A stretch of DNA of 64,000 nt from DASZFV01 sp036494575 (GTDB lineage Bacteria > Myxococcota_A > Polyangia > Fen-1088). Location: the NCBI GenBank assembly GCA_036494575.1, contig DASXOE010000048.1, forward strand, positions 4,457 to 68,456, given 5' to 3'. This document shows positions 49,167 to 59,962 of the stretch, piece by piece; the stretch's first letter is position 1, and every line of letters begins with the position of its first letter. The notes under the pieces were generated by a model, which did not search any database, was not told the DNA's origin, and saw nothing but the letters and a program-made list of their open reading frames with translations. A program made the translations under genes and the position numbers.

Positions 49167-49937
49167 TCAGTCGCGCCGGCGACCGCCGAAGATCCGAAGC
49201 AGCATGAGGAAGAGGTTGATGAAATCGAGGTACAGCATGAGGGCGCCCCGGAGCGCGGCCTTGCGGCCCTGGTCACCCGAGACGTCCGTCATGGCGGCGA
49301 GCTGCTTGAGCTTGGCCGTGTCGTAGGCGGCGAGGCCCGTGAAGACGATCACGCCCATGAAGGTCGTCAGCCAGTAAATGGCGGGGCTGCCCAGGAAGAG
49401 GTTCACGATCGACGCCAGCACGAGGCCGATGAGGCCCATGAAGAGGAAGCTGCCCATCCCGTCGAGGTTGCGCTTCGTGAGGTACCCGTAGGCGGACAGG
49501 CCCGCGAAGGCGCCAGCCGTCACGAAGAACGTGCCCGCGATCGAGGCGCGCGTGTAGACGAGGAAGATCGTCGAGAACGTCACGCCGGACAGCGCCGCGT
49601 AGGCGAAGAACATGAAAGCCGCCGTGCCGGCGCTCACGCGCGAGAGCAGCCCCGTGAAGGCGATCACCATGACGAGCTGCGCGATGACCAGCAGCATCAT
49701 CACGCCGCGGTTCATCACGAAAAGCTCGAGCGCGGCCGGGCTAGAGGCGACGAGCAGGGCCACGACGCCGGTGACGGCCAAACCCAGCGCCATGATTTGA
49801 TAGACGCGCCTCAGAAAGCCGTTCGCGACCTCCGCCGAGACATTCGCGCCGCCGGCCGTGGTGCCCCCGAAGGCGCCGAAGCCGCTCCCGACGTTCACCC
49901 GTTCGCTATCTCTCGCGATCCACGCCATGAGCTTCAT
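49167..49937 (-). CDS. Bax-inhibitor-1/YccA-family membrane protein
   Basis: The 256 aa protein has a polar N-terminus and seven membrane segments, including RRVYQIMALGLAVTGVVALL at about 45-64 and the family loop GGRRRD-type charged tail. Other typical segments are YAALSGVTFSTIFLVYT and FTGLAAYDTAKLKQLA, which carries the conserved Asp pair region. BI-1 proteins are pH-sensitive channels or modulators of membrane protein quality control. Start ATG 49937 (MKLM) or 49928 (MAWI) are both possible. It is convergent with the cupin gene. Confidence 0.9.
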   Translation of the reverse strand: MKLMAWIARDSERVNVGSGFGAFGGTTAGGANVSAEVANGFLRRVYQIMALGLAVTGVVALLVASSPAALELFVMNRGVMMLLVIAQLVMVIAFTGLLSRVSAGTAAFMFFAYAALSGVTFSTIFLVYTRASIAGTFFVTAGAFAGLSAYGYLTKRNLDGMGSFLFMGLIGLVLASIVNLFLGSPAIYWLTTFMGVIVFTGLAAYDTAKLKQLAAMTDVSGDQGRKAALRGALMLYLDFINLFLMLLRIFGGRRRD

Positions 49938-50062
49938 CTAGCACGGCGCCGCGCCTCGCGCACGCGGCCCGCCGTCGCGTGAGTGCCTGATTTTCATGGG
50001 GCAAACCCGCGGCCGCACCGGGTTTCGGGGGTGCGGTCTTCATCCTCGGAGATCGGGCGCGT

Positions 50063-50728
50063 ATGGTAACGTCGGCGGCCGTTTTGATGACGGCTCGCAT
50101 GATCTCCGCGCAGGAAGCACTGCAACGTCTCCAGGAAGGGAACATCCGCTTCACGCTCGACGTGCGTGGGCCGGATGCCTTCCTGAACCAGAGCCGGCGC
50201 GAGGAGCTCAAGAACAACCAGGAGCCCTTCGCGATCATCCTCGGCTGCGCCGACTCGCGCGTCCCCGCGGAGATCGTCTTCGACCAGGGGTTGGGCGATC
50301 TGTTCGTCATCCGCATCGCCGGGAACATCGTGGCGCCCTCCGGCATCGGCAGCGTCGAGTTCGCGGCGTCGCGCTTCGGCACCCGCCTCGTCGTCGTGCT
50401 CGGGCACTCGCGCTGCGGCGCCATCCTCGCGACGCTCGAGGAGCTGCGCCGCCCCACGGAGAACCAGTCGCGCAACCTGCGCTCGATCGTCGATCGCGTG
50501 CGGCCGTCGGTCGAGGGCCTGCTCGCCGCCGACCCGCGGCCTGACCTCGACGCCGTCGTCAAGGAGGCCGTGCGCGCCAACATCCGCGCGTCGGTACGGA
50601 ACCTGCGCAAGGGCTCTGAGATCCTCGAGCAGCTCGTCCAGGACGGCAGCCTCACGATCGTGGGCGCCGAGTACTCGCTAGAGACCGGCGTCGTCGAGTT
50701 CCTCGACGGCGCCCTCGAAGCGAGCTGA
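50063..50728 (+). CDS. Beta-class carbonic anhydrase
   Basis: The 221 aa product has the zinc ligands and catalytic dyad of beta carbonic anhydrases: LGCADSRVPAE (Cys about 62, Asp about 64, Arg about 66) and LGHSRCGAI (His about 115, Cys about 118). IRIAGNIV follows, then GSVEFA, as in the type II/plant-like group. It interconverts CO2 and bicarbonate. ATG 50063 gives the longest reading; ATG 50099 (MISAQEAL) is closer to the usual family start, and neither has a strong ribosome binding site. Confidence 0.93.
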   Translation: MVTSAAVLMTARMISAQEALQRLQEGNIRFTLDVRGPDAFLNQSRREELKNNQEPFAIILGCADSRVPAEIVFDQGLGDLFVIRIAGNIVAPSGIGSVEFAASRFGTRLVVVLGHSRCGAILATLEELRRPTENQSRNLRSIVDRVRPSVEGLLAADPRPDLDAVVKEAVRANIRASVRNLRKGSEILEQLVQDGSLTIVGAEYSLETGVVEFLDGALEAS

Positions 50729-52171
50729 TCAGCGCGGCGTTCCGAGCGCGCGCGCCGCTTCGCGGAACGTCTCGACGGCGGGCGTCGGGCGGCGCGTCAG
50801 CGCGGGGTCGTGCGCGAAGTCGATCGTGAAGAGTCCGAAGCGGCCCTCGTACCCGTGCGACCACTCGAAGTTGTCGATGAGCGACCAATGAAGGTAGCCG
50901 ATGACGTTCACGCCCTCGCGGCGCGCGCGATCCATGGCGTAGATGTGGGCGCGCAGGAAGTCGGGGCGGCGGTCACCCCGCGCGTCGGCGACGCCGTTCT
51001 CGGTCACGAAGAGGGGCCAGGGTGACGCCCCGTAGCGTTTGAGCACGCGGTAGAGGCCCTCGGGATAGATCTCCCAACCCATGTCGCTCGTGGGGCGGTC
51101 CGGCGCCGTCGTGGGCTCGTAGCGCTTGGCGCCGAAGAGGTGGCCCACGGTGAGCTCGTGCGTGTAGTAGTTGATGCCCAGAAAATCGAAGCTCCCGGCG
51201 AGCGCCGGAAAGGGCTCGTCGATCTCGAGCACGCGCGGCAGCTTGGCGTGCACGCGCCCGCGCGCGACGGCGTCGAGGAATTGCTGGTTGTAGAAGTCGT
51301 CGGCGACGTTCGCGGCGAGGTGATCGATCGGGTTCCACGAGCGCGGGTCGAAGACGCGCACGTTGTGGGCGATGCCGATGCGGGTCGCGTGGCCGTCGCC
51401 GTCGGCGTCGAGGCGATCATTCGCGCGCAGCGCCTCGGCCATCAAGCCGTGCGCCCGCTCGAACGCCGCGAGGGCGCGCACGGCGCGCGCCGGGTCTTTC
51501 GCGCCCGGCGGCCACTGGCCCGCGAGGTAGCCCTTCGCGACGTAGACGTTGGGCTCGTTGAGCGTGATCCACCAGTCGACGAGATCGCCGAAGGCCGCGC
51601 CCGCGCGCCCCGCGAACGCGGCGAGCGCCGCCGGCGCGCCCGGCCAGTCCCAGCCGCCGCGCGCCGCGACCCAGGGCGGCAGCGTGAAGTGGTAGAGCGT
51701 GACCATCGGCTCGACGTGCGCGGCGCGCAATGCGACGAACATCTCGCGGTAGCGGGCGGCGGCCGCGGCGTCCCACGCGCCCTCCGTCGGCTCGAGCCTG
51801 CTCCACTCGACGCCGAGGCGGTACATGTTCGCGCCGAGCTGCCCGAGCGCCGCGACGTCGTCACGCCAGAGGTTCCACGAGTCGGCGGCGCGCGCCGCGC
51901 TCGCTCGGCCCGCGACGTGGGGCGTCCCGTCGGGGTAATGGCCCGGCTCCCACGTCGTCCAGTCGGTGCGCGCGCCCCCTTCAATCTGGTACGCCGACGT
52001 CGCGACGCCCAGGAAGAAGCCGCGCGGCGCGCCCTCGAGCATGCGGTGCGCCGCAATCTCGGCGGGCGAAAACGCGAGCGGCCCGTCGCACGCCGCCGCC
52101 AATGCCGCGAGCAGGGCGGCCGCGAGGCTGCCCGCGAGCCCGCGGTCGCTCCTCCCTGGATGTCGGCCCAT
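50729..52171 (-). CDS. Lipoprotein glycoside hydrolase family 1 (beta-glycosidase)
   Basis: The 480 aa product has a lipoprotein signal (SLAAALLAALAAAC, Cys about 28) and a GH1 TIM barrel. It contains FFLGVATSAYQIEGG, ITLNEPNVYV with the acid/base Glu, FLGINYYTHE, and FVTENGVAD with the nucleophile Glu, ending GYLHWSLIDNFEWSHGY. GH1 enzymes cleave beta-linked glucose, galactose or related sugars. The lipid anchor implies a periplasmic or surface location, unusual for the mostly cytoplasmic GH1 family. The start ATG 52171 is taken from the signal; no ribosome binding site is obvious. Confidence 0.9.
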   Translation of the reverse strand: MGRHPGRSDRGLAGSLAAALLAALAAACDGPLAFSPAEIAAHRMLEGAPRGFFLGVATSAYQIEGGARTDWTTWEPGHYPDGTPHVAGRASAARAADSWNLWRDDVAALGQLGANMYRLGVEWSRLEPTEGAWDAAAAARYREMFVALRAAHVEPMVTLYHFTLPPWVAARGGWDWPGAPAALAAFAGRAGAAFGDLVDWWITLNEPNVYVAKGYLAGQWPPGAKDPARAVRALAAFERAHGLMAEALRANDRLDADGDGHATRIGIAHNVRVFDPRSWNPIDHLAANVADDFYNQQFLDAVARGRVHAKLPRVLEIDEPFPALAGSFDFLGINYYTHELTVGHLFGAKRYEPTTAPDRPTSDMGWEIYPEGLYRVLKRYGASPWPLFVTENGVADARGDRRPDFLRAHIYAMDRARREGVNVIGYLHWSLIDNFEWSHGYEGRFGLFTIDFAHDPALTRRPTPAVETFREAARALGTPR

Positions 52172-52233
52172 GAACGCGTCGATGATACGCGCCAACTGGA
52201 ACCTCGGCAGGGCTCGCGGTAAGACAACCCACC

Positions 52234-52851
52234 ATGGCGACCACCGCGTCCCCGAGCTCACCCGCGCCGCGGCGCCGGTCGATCATCCGGCGCTTCTGGG
52301 GCTTCATCATGTTCCTGCTGGCCTTCGGCGCCGCGGGGCTGGCCGCCTACACCTTCTTGCAGCTCCAGCAGGAAAGGAACGAGCGCGCGCTGCTCGAGAA
52401 GAAGATCGCCGACTGGGACCCGAAGTTCGACGCGTTCAAGAACGCCGTGCGCGACATCGATCGTCACCTGTCGTCGGTCGTCTTCCAGGAGATCGACCTG
52501 CCGGGCGCGGGTTGGCAGCCCATCGCGGGCGGGTTCTACGTCATCGATCTCGCGGTCACGCCGCACGGCAAGGGCGTCAACGTCCTCGGTAAGGTCATCA
52601 ACCCGACGTCCGTGACCCACGAAGGCGCGCAGCTCTCCATCAAGATCGGCGCGCACAAGGCAACCTTCACGCTCCCGCGCGTGCCGCCCGCCGTCGCGCA
52701 GCCCTTCGAGGTCACGCTGCCGGATGTGCCTCCCGCCGACGCGCGGCGCGCCTACTTCGCGCTCGACAGCTCGACGATCTCCTTCTCGAGCTCGACGACG
52801 CGCAAGGGCCCCGGCGCCGGCCCCGTCGACACCGACAAGCTACTCAAGTAG
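52234..52851 (+). CDS. Hypothetical membrane-anchored protein
   Basis: The 205 aa product has an Arg-rich N-terminus and one membrane helix (about residues 22-42, GFIMFLLAFGAAGLAAYTFL), followed by a short coiled-coil stretch (QQERNERALLEKKIADWDPK). A periplasmic domain of about 120 residues is rich in strands (FYVIDLAVTPHGKGVNVLGK, then LSIKIGAHKATFTL), resembling the arrangement of proteins with a type III fibronectin-like fold, but no family is recognised. It is convergent with the maeB gene. Confidence 0.68.
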   Translation: MATTASPSSPAPRRRSIIRRFWGFIMFLLAFGAAGLAAYTFLQLQQERNERALLEKKIADWDPKFDAFKNAVRDIDRHLSSVVFQEIDLPGAGWQPIAGGFYVIDLAVTPHGKGVNVLGKVINPTSVTHEGAQLSIKIGAHKATFTLPRVPPAVAQPFEVTLPDVPPADARRAYFALDSSTISFSSSTTRKGPGAGPVDTDKLLK

Positions 52852-52880
52852 GACCGTCGACCTTCAGCGAGATCGTTGGC

Positions 52881-55121
<2,241 letters not shown>

Positions 55122-55165
55122 GCGCCGATGGTACCAGGCCCGCGCGCCCGAGCGGGCTCCTCAGC

Positions 55166-56797
55166 TCAATCGGCGCAGACGATGACCTGGCCGCAGGAGC
55201 TCTCGCCCGCCGCGACGATGCCGCCCGAGGGCGACCAGGCGACCGACACGGGCGTGAACATGGGCACCTTGGACACTCGGTTCTTGCGCGTCGCCGCGTC
55301 CCAGATGCCGACCTTCCATTCGTCCATCGGATCGCCCGCCGAGATCGCCAGGTATTTCCCGTCGGGCGAGAACTTGACCGCCTTGATGCTCTCGGCCGCG
55401 CCCGCCGTGTCGGGCACGGTGATCGGCGTCCCCGACGGCGCGCCGTTCGCGGGCGGGGGGATGGTCCAGAAGCTCACGACGCCGTCGATGCCGCCGGCGA
55501 CCAGGTTCTTTCCGTCGGGCGAGAACGACATGCCGTAGACGCCCAACATGTCGGCCGAGACCGTGATGATCGTGGGCGTCGTATGGCCTGGTACGACGTT
55601 CGCGATGTTGCCCATGCCATCGTCGAAGCCGACGGCCAGCCACTGCTCGTTGGCCGACATGACGGGCGAGAGCGCGAGCGTGAAGCCGGCCGAGCCCGTC
55701 TGGACCGACGACGCCGCCGCGGGGCCCGCGCCGATGTCGTGGCGGCTCAAGAGGCCGCTGTAGTCGACGGACCACAGGTGCAGGCTGTCGGAGGTGAACG
55801 CCAAGGCCTCGATGTCGTCGCCGTGGCCGGCGAGGTTCGTGATGCGCTCGAACGTCGTCGCGTCGAGCAGCTGGAGCTGGCCCCCGTTGGAGCCGACCGC
55901 GAGGAGCTTGCCGTCGGGGGAGAAGGCGACGTACCCCTGACCGGCGGATTGCACGACGTGCCCCTCGGGCGCGGGCACGTTCCCGGTCATCTTCCAGATC
56001 TTGACGCGGCCGTCGTCGCCGGCCGTGGTCAGCAGACTGCCGTTCGCCGAGAAAACGACGTCCCAAACGTGGACGGTGGAGTCTCCGCACGGGGCCGCCT
56101 CGATGTGGCTGTACTCGGTGCACTTCGCGAGGCTCGGCGGCGAGACGATCTGGATCGCGCCCCCGGCTCCGGTCACGCCGGCAGCGCCCGACATGCCGGC
56201 GGCGCCGGCGGCTCCGGTCATGCCGGCGGCTCCGGTCATGCCGGCGGCGCCGGTCATGCCCGCAGCGCCAGTCATCCCGGTGGCGCCCGACGTGCCGGCG
56301 GTGCCCGACGCGCCCGCGGCGCCCGAGATGCCCGCGGCGCCTGTCGCGCCTGCCGTCCCCGCCGCGCCTGCGGCGCCATTTGCCCCCGCGGTCCCCGTCG
56401 CGCTCGCGCAATCCTTCGCGGGCTTGAGCCCGATCGAGGCGTTCGCGGTTGCCCCCGCCGCGCCGATCATCGCCTGGCCCGTTCCGCGAACGCACGTCGA
56501 CGCCGCCGCGTTGGTGGCCGCCGCGTGGAGCACGACCATTCCCGTGAGGTCCGACGACACGTAGACACCGAAGACGACGGACTGGCTCGAAAGGCCGCTC
56601 GTGAGCGCGAACACCTTGGCGCCGTCCGTCGCGGCCTCGATCGTCAAGGTCTCCAGCGTGGGATCGTCCGGGGTCGCCGTGACGGAGACCAAGATGAGCG
56701 ACTCCTTCTTGCCGCAGCTCTGCGCGCCGAGGGCCGCCAATGCGAGGACGGCCAGGCCGAGCAAGGTTCGCTTTCCACGCACCGCGAGCGCCGTCAT
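55166..56797 (-). CDS. WD40-repeat lipoprotein (copy 1)
   Basis: The 543 aa product has a lipoprotein signal (GLAVLALAALGAQSC, Cys about 28), an Ig-like/strand region of about 110 residues, and a long GAAGT/GMTGA spacer (about 130-215). A WD40-type propeller follows with blades such as VVFSANGSLLTTAGDDGRVK, FSPDGKLLAVGSNG and FSPDGKNLVAGGIDGVVSFW. It ends in GQVIVCAD. It is paralogous to the lipoprotein at 57565. Its ATG overlaps the stop of the upstream TPR gene, so the pair is co-translated. A scaffolding role at the periplasmic side or surface is likely; the partner is unknown. Confidence 0.8.
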   Translation of the reverse strand: MTALAVRGKRTLLGLAVLALAALGAQSCGKKESLILVSVTATPDDPTLETLTIEAATDGAKVFALTSGLSSQSVVFGVYVSSDLTGMVVLHAAATNAAASTCVRGTGQAMIGAAGATANASIGLKPAKDCASATGTAGANGAAGAAGTAGATGAAGISGAAGASGTAGTSGATGMTGAAGMTGAAGMTGAAGMTGAAGAAGMSGAAGVTGAGGAIQIVSPPSLAKCTEYSHIEAAPCGDSTVHVWDVVFSANGSLLTTAGDDGRVKIWKMTGNVPAPEGHVVQSAGQGYVAFSPDGKLLAVGSNGGQLQLLDATTFERITNLAGHGDDIEALAFTSDSLHLWSVDYSGLLSRHDIGAGPAAASSVQTGSAGFTLALSPVMSANEQWLAVGFDDGMGNIANVVPGHTTPTIITVSADMLGVYGMSFSPDGKNLVAGGIDGVVSFWTIPPPANGAPSGTPITVPDTAGAAESIKAVKFSPDGKYLAISAGDPMDEWKVGIWDAATRKNRVSKVPMFTPVSVAWSPSGGIVAAGESSCGQVIVCAD

Positions 56798-57453
56798 TCG
56801 CACACCACTCCCATGGGGCAGGACGGCCTTGTCGCCCCCCCCGTCGCGATCACCGCGCCGACGACGGCACCGGCCGCGACGACGCCAACGATGCCCCAGA
56901 ACCACCACCGCGTGTAGAAGGGGTGGTCGGCCGCGTCCAGCGGGGGCGGCGACGTTCGCGCGAGCGCGACCGCGGGCTGATTCACCGTTGGTGGCGGCGC
57001 CGCCGGCAGCGCCCTCGGCGGAGGCGTCAGCGGCGCGACGGGGGCGGGCGCCGCCGCGTGCTCTTGCTCGACGCTCAGGGCCTCCATCTCCGCGATGTAA
57101 CCTTCGATCTCGGCGCGCTCGTCGGGCGAGATCTTGTCCTTGCCGGACTTCGTCTTCGCCAGGTAATCCTGGAATGCGTCGATGGCTTGCCGGGGCTCGC
57201 GCATCTTCTGGCGACAGCGCCCGATGTTGCGCAGGTAGGCCGGGTGCAGCGTCTCGGCGTACAGCTTCGCGAAGGCCTCCAGCGCTTCGTCGTAGCGGCC
57301 CGCGGCGAACGACTCGCGCGCCTTCATTTCGAGCTCGTTGCGGTGGTGCTCGGCGTACGCCGGACGCGTCATGGCCACCGCCGACACCGTCACCCAGAGG
57401 AGGACCATGCCCACAACGCCCGTCCGCCCCGTTCTCTTCAGCAAGCCCGACAT
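56794..57453 (-). CDS. TPR-like exported protein with C-terminal membrane segment (copy 1)
   Basis: The 219 aa product begins with a signal-like hydrophobic stretch ending RPAYA. A tetratricopeptide-type region follows (ARESFAAGRYDEALEAFAKL, then AYLRNIGRCRQKMREPRQAI and FQDYLAKTKSGKDKI), then a Pro/Ala-rich linker and a C-terminal helix (FYTRWWFWGIVGVVAAGAVV). TPR proteins act as adaptors. It is very similar to the 59223 product and immediately precedes, with ATGA overlap, the WD40 lipoprotein gene. Confidence 0.82.
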   Translation of the reverse strand: MSGLLKRTGRTGVVGMVLLWVTVSAVAMTRPAYAEHHRNELEMKARESFAAGRYDEALEAFAKLYAETLHPAYLRNIGRCRQKMREPRQAIDAFQDYLAKTKSGKDKISPDERAEIEGYIAEMEALSVEQEHAAAPAPVAPLTPPPRALPAAPPPTVNQPAVALARTSPPPLDAADHPFYTRWWFWGIVGVVAAGAVVGAVIATGGATRPSCPMGVVCE

Positions 57454-57564
57454 GCCACGAAAACCAGTAAAGCCTCAGGCGAAGCACGAGTCAAAGGCGC
57501 CGCGGCGATGTGACGCACCCGCCGGCAGCGGCCGTCCTCGACTGTCGCTCGCGGGGCCTCCCGC

Positions 57565-59226
57565 TCAATCGGCGCAGATGACGATCTTGCCGCAGGCGAC
57601 CTCACCCGCCGCGATGATCTTCCCGTCCGGGGAGAAGGCGACGGAGAGCGGGTAATACGTCGGCACCTTCGAGCCACGCGCTCCACGGCTCGCCGCGTCC
57701 CAAATGCCGACGTGTCCACCGTCGAAGTTCGTACCGATCGCCTGCGCGAGGAAGCGGCCGTCGGGTGAGAATGTCATCCCGTTGGCGGCCAGGGGATTGC
57801 CTCGCGAGTCCATCGTCGTGATCATCGCCCCGACCGGTCGTGGGGACGCAGGGGGCGGCACGGTCCAGAAGCTCGTGACGCCGTCCTCGCCGCCGGCGGC
57901 GAAGGTCTTGCCGTCGGGCGAGAACGCGCCCGCGAGCGTCGCGTACGCGAGATCCGTGCCGGCGTCGCTCGTGATCGTGAGCGCCATCGTGGGCGTCACC
58001 GTGGCGCCCGCGAAGTTCAAGAGGTCGGCGAAGCCGTTGCTGTAGCCGACGCCGACCCACAAGGCCGTCGGCGTTTGCACGGGCGAGACCGTCAGCGCAT
58101 AGGCCCCGTTCGGGAGCATGACCGTCTTCGTGGGCGCGTCCGTGCCGACGTTGTGCACGGTCAAGATGCCGTCGGTGTCCGCAGCGAAGAGCTGCTTGCC
58201 GTCGGGCGAGAACCCAACGCCTTCGACGTGGCCCGTCTGTCCCGTGGGTGAGCTCACGACCGCCCAGGTCGTCGTGTTGTGCACGGTGATCTGCCCGTTG
58301 CCGGACCCGACGGCGAAGAACTTGCCGTCCGCGGAGAAGGCCATGTAACCCTGACCCATCGTCGAGAGCTCGTGCCCTTCGGCCGTGGGTACGGCGCCAG
58401 TCATCTTCCAGACCTTGATCCGGCTGTCTTCGCCCGCGCTGAGCAGGAGCTTGCCGTCTGGCGAGAAGGCGATCGAAAATACGCGCCAGTCTCCGGCGCC
58501 GCCCTCGGTGCACATGCCCACGATGTGATCGTATTCGGTGCACTTCGTGAGCGACGGCGGATCGACGAGCACGGGCGGTGCGTCGGCGCCGCTGTCTTGG
58601 CCGGCCGTCCCCGTCGTGCCCGCGGTGCCTTGCGCGCCGCTGGCACCGCCGTCGTTGCCGGCCGTGCCCATGGTGCCGGCCGTGCCTTGCGCGCCCGCGG
58701 TGCCCTGAGTTCCGGCGGCGCCTTGCGCGTCCGCGGTGCCCGCCGCGCCCATGGTGCCCGCGGTGCCCATTCCCGAGGAGCCGCTGCCGGCGGCGCCCGT
58801 CGAGCCAGAGCAGGACTTCGAGACCGTCAGCTCGATCGGTGCGGCGTCTGTCGTGACGCCCGCTGACGCGATCGTGACGTGCCCGGAGCCCTCGTAACAT
58901 CCCGCTGACGCCCCCGCCCGCGCCGTCGCCTCGACGGAGACGTCGCCCGTGACGCTCGATGGAACGTAGACGCCCAAGACGAGCGGCGTGCCGGTGAGCC
59001 CGCTCATGAGCGTGAACGTCTTCGGGGCCACGCTCCCGACCGTGAGGACGAGCGTCGTGAGGTTCGCGTCCGCAGGGCTCGCCGTGAGCGAGACGCGCAC
59101 GAGGGACTTCTTGTCGCCGCAGCTCTGCACGCACAGCGCCGCCAGCGCCAGGGCCGCGAAGGCGCCGGCCCCGCCGCGCCCTGACGGTCCGCGGGCGCGC
59201 GCGGGGTTCTCGCGGGCCGAGCTCAC
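57565..59226 (-). CDS. WD40-repeat lipoprotein (copy 2)
   Basis: The 553 aa product repeats the design of the 55166 lipoprotein: a lipoprotein signal (FAALALAALCVQSC), a strand-rich region of about 100 residues, a GTAGAQ-type spacer, and a WD40 propeller with FSPDGKLLLSAGEDSRIKVW, FSADGKFFAVGSGN and FSPDGKTFAAGGEDGVTSFW. It ends GKIVICAD, matching the other copy. Start GTG 59226 overlaps the TPR stop (GTGA). The spacer and the N-terminal domain are more diverged than the propeller, as expected of a tandem duplication followed by drift. Confidence 0.8.
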   Translation of the reverse strand: MSSARENPARARGPSGRGGAGAFAALALAALCVQSCGDKKSLVRVSLTASPADANLTTLVLTVGSVAPKTFTLMSGLTGTPLVLGVYVPSSVTGDVSVEATARAGASAGCYEGSGHVTIASAGVTTDAAPIELTVSKSCSGSTGAAGSGSSGMGTAGTMGAAGTADAQGAAGTQGTAGAQGTAGTMGTAGNDGGASGAQGTAGTTGTAGQDSGADAPPVLVDPPSLTKCTEYDHIVGMCTEGGAGDWRVFSIAFSPDGKLLLSAGEDSRIKVWKMTGAVPTAEGHELSTMGQGYMAFSADGKFFAVGSGNGQITVHNTTTWAVVSSPTGQTGHVEGVGFSPDGKQLFAADTDGILTVHNVGTDAPTKTVMLPNGAYALTVSPVQTPTALWVGVGYSNGFADLLNFAGATVTPTMALTITSDAGTDLAYATLAGAFSPDGKTFAAGGEDGVTSFWTVPPPASPRPVGAMITTMDSRGNPLAANGMTFSPDGRFLAQAIGTNFDGGHVGIWDAASRGARGSKVPTYYPLSVAFSPDGKIIAAGEVACGKIVICAD

Positions 59227-59894
59227 TGGCAACCCCCGGGGGCCGTGCACGGCGGCTGGGACGTCCCGCTCGAGAGCGCGACCGCCGTCGCGATCCCACC
59301 CAGCGCGACGACGCCCACAGCGGTCCAGAACCACCAGCGCGTGTAAAACGGGTGGCTCTCCTCGGGCGGCTGCGGCGGCGGCGCCGCAGCCAGCGCCGCA
59401 GCCGGCGGACTCTCGACGGCGACGGGCAGGGGAGCCGCGGGCGGCGGCGCAGGCGCCACGGGCATGGCCGGGAGTGGCGTCACGGGGGGCGCCGCGGCGC
59501 GCGCATCCTGCTCCCGCAGGGCCCGCATGTCTTTGATGTATCCGTCGATCTCCGCGCGCTCGTCGGCCGAGATCTTGTCTTTGCCCGACTTCGTCTTCGC
59601 GAGGTAATCCTGGAACGCGTCGATGGCCTTCTGCGGCTCGCGCATCTTTTGGTGACAGCGCCCGATGTTGCGCAGGTAGACGGGATGCAGCGTCTCGGCG
59701 TAGAGCTTCGCGAAGGTCTGCAGCGCCTCGTCGTAGCGCCCGGCGGCGAACGACTCGCGCGCCTTCATTTCGAGCTCGTTGACCTGATGGTCGGCGGCCC
59801 GCGCCGGATGTGCCGCCGCGAGCGTCACCAGCAACGTCCCCAGGAAGACGGCACGCCCAGCGCTACCAGCGACCTTCTTCGTTAAGCACGACAT
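59223..59894 (-). CDS. TPR-like exported protein with C-terminal membrane segment (copy 2)
   Basis: The 223 aa product is the paralogue of the protein at 56794. It has a signal region (VFLGTLLVTLAAAHPARA), the same TPR segment with nearly identical wording (LEMKARESFAAGRYDEALQT, then FQDYLAKTKSGKDKISADE), a Pro/Ala linker, and the FYTRWWFWTAVGVVALGGI membrane segment. It is followed with GTGA overlap by the second WD40 lipoprotein gene. It is divergent from glgB. Confidence 0.82.
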   Translation of the reverse strand: MSCLTKKVAGSAGRAVFLGTLLVTLAAAHPARAADHQVNELEMKARESFAAGRYDEALQTFAKLYAETLHPVYLRNIGRCHQKMREPQKAIDAFQDYLAKTKSGKDKISADERAEIDGYIKDMRALREQDARAAAPPVTPLPAMPVAPAPPPAAPLPVAVESPPAAALAAAPPPQPPEESHPFYTRWWFWTAVGVVALGGIATAVALSSGTSQPPCTAPGGCQ

Positions 59895-59962
59895 TTAGGT
59901 CGAAAACAGTAAGGCCTGGGTGGGGGGCGAGTCAAAGTCCGCCGTTGTACACTGCGGCGCCC

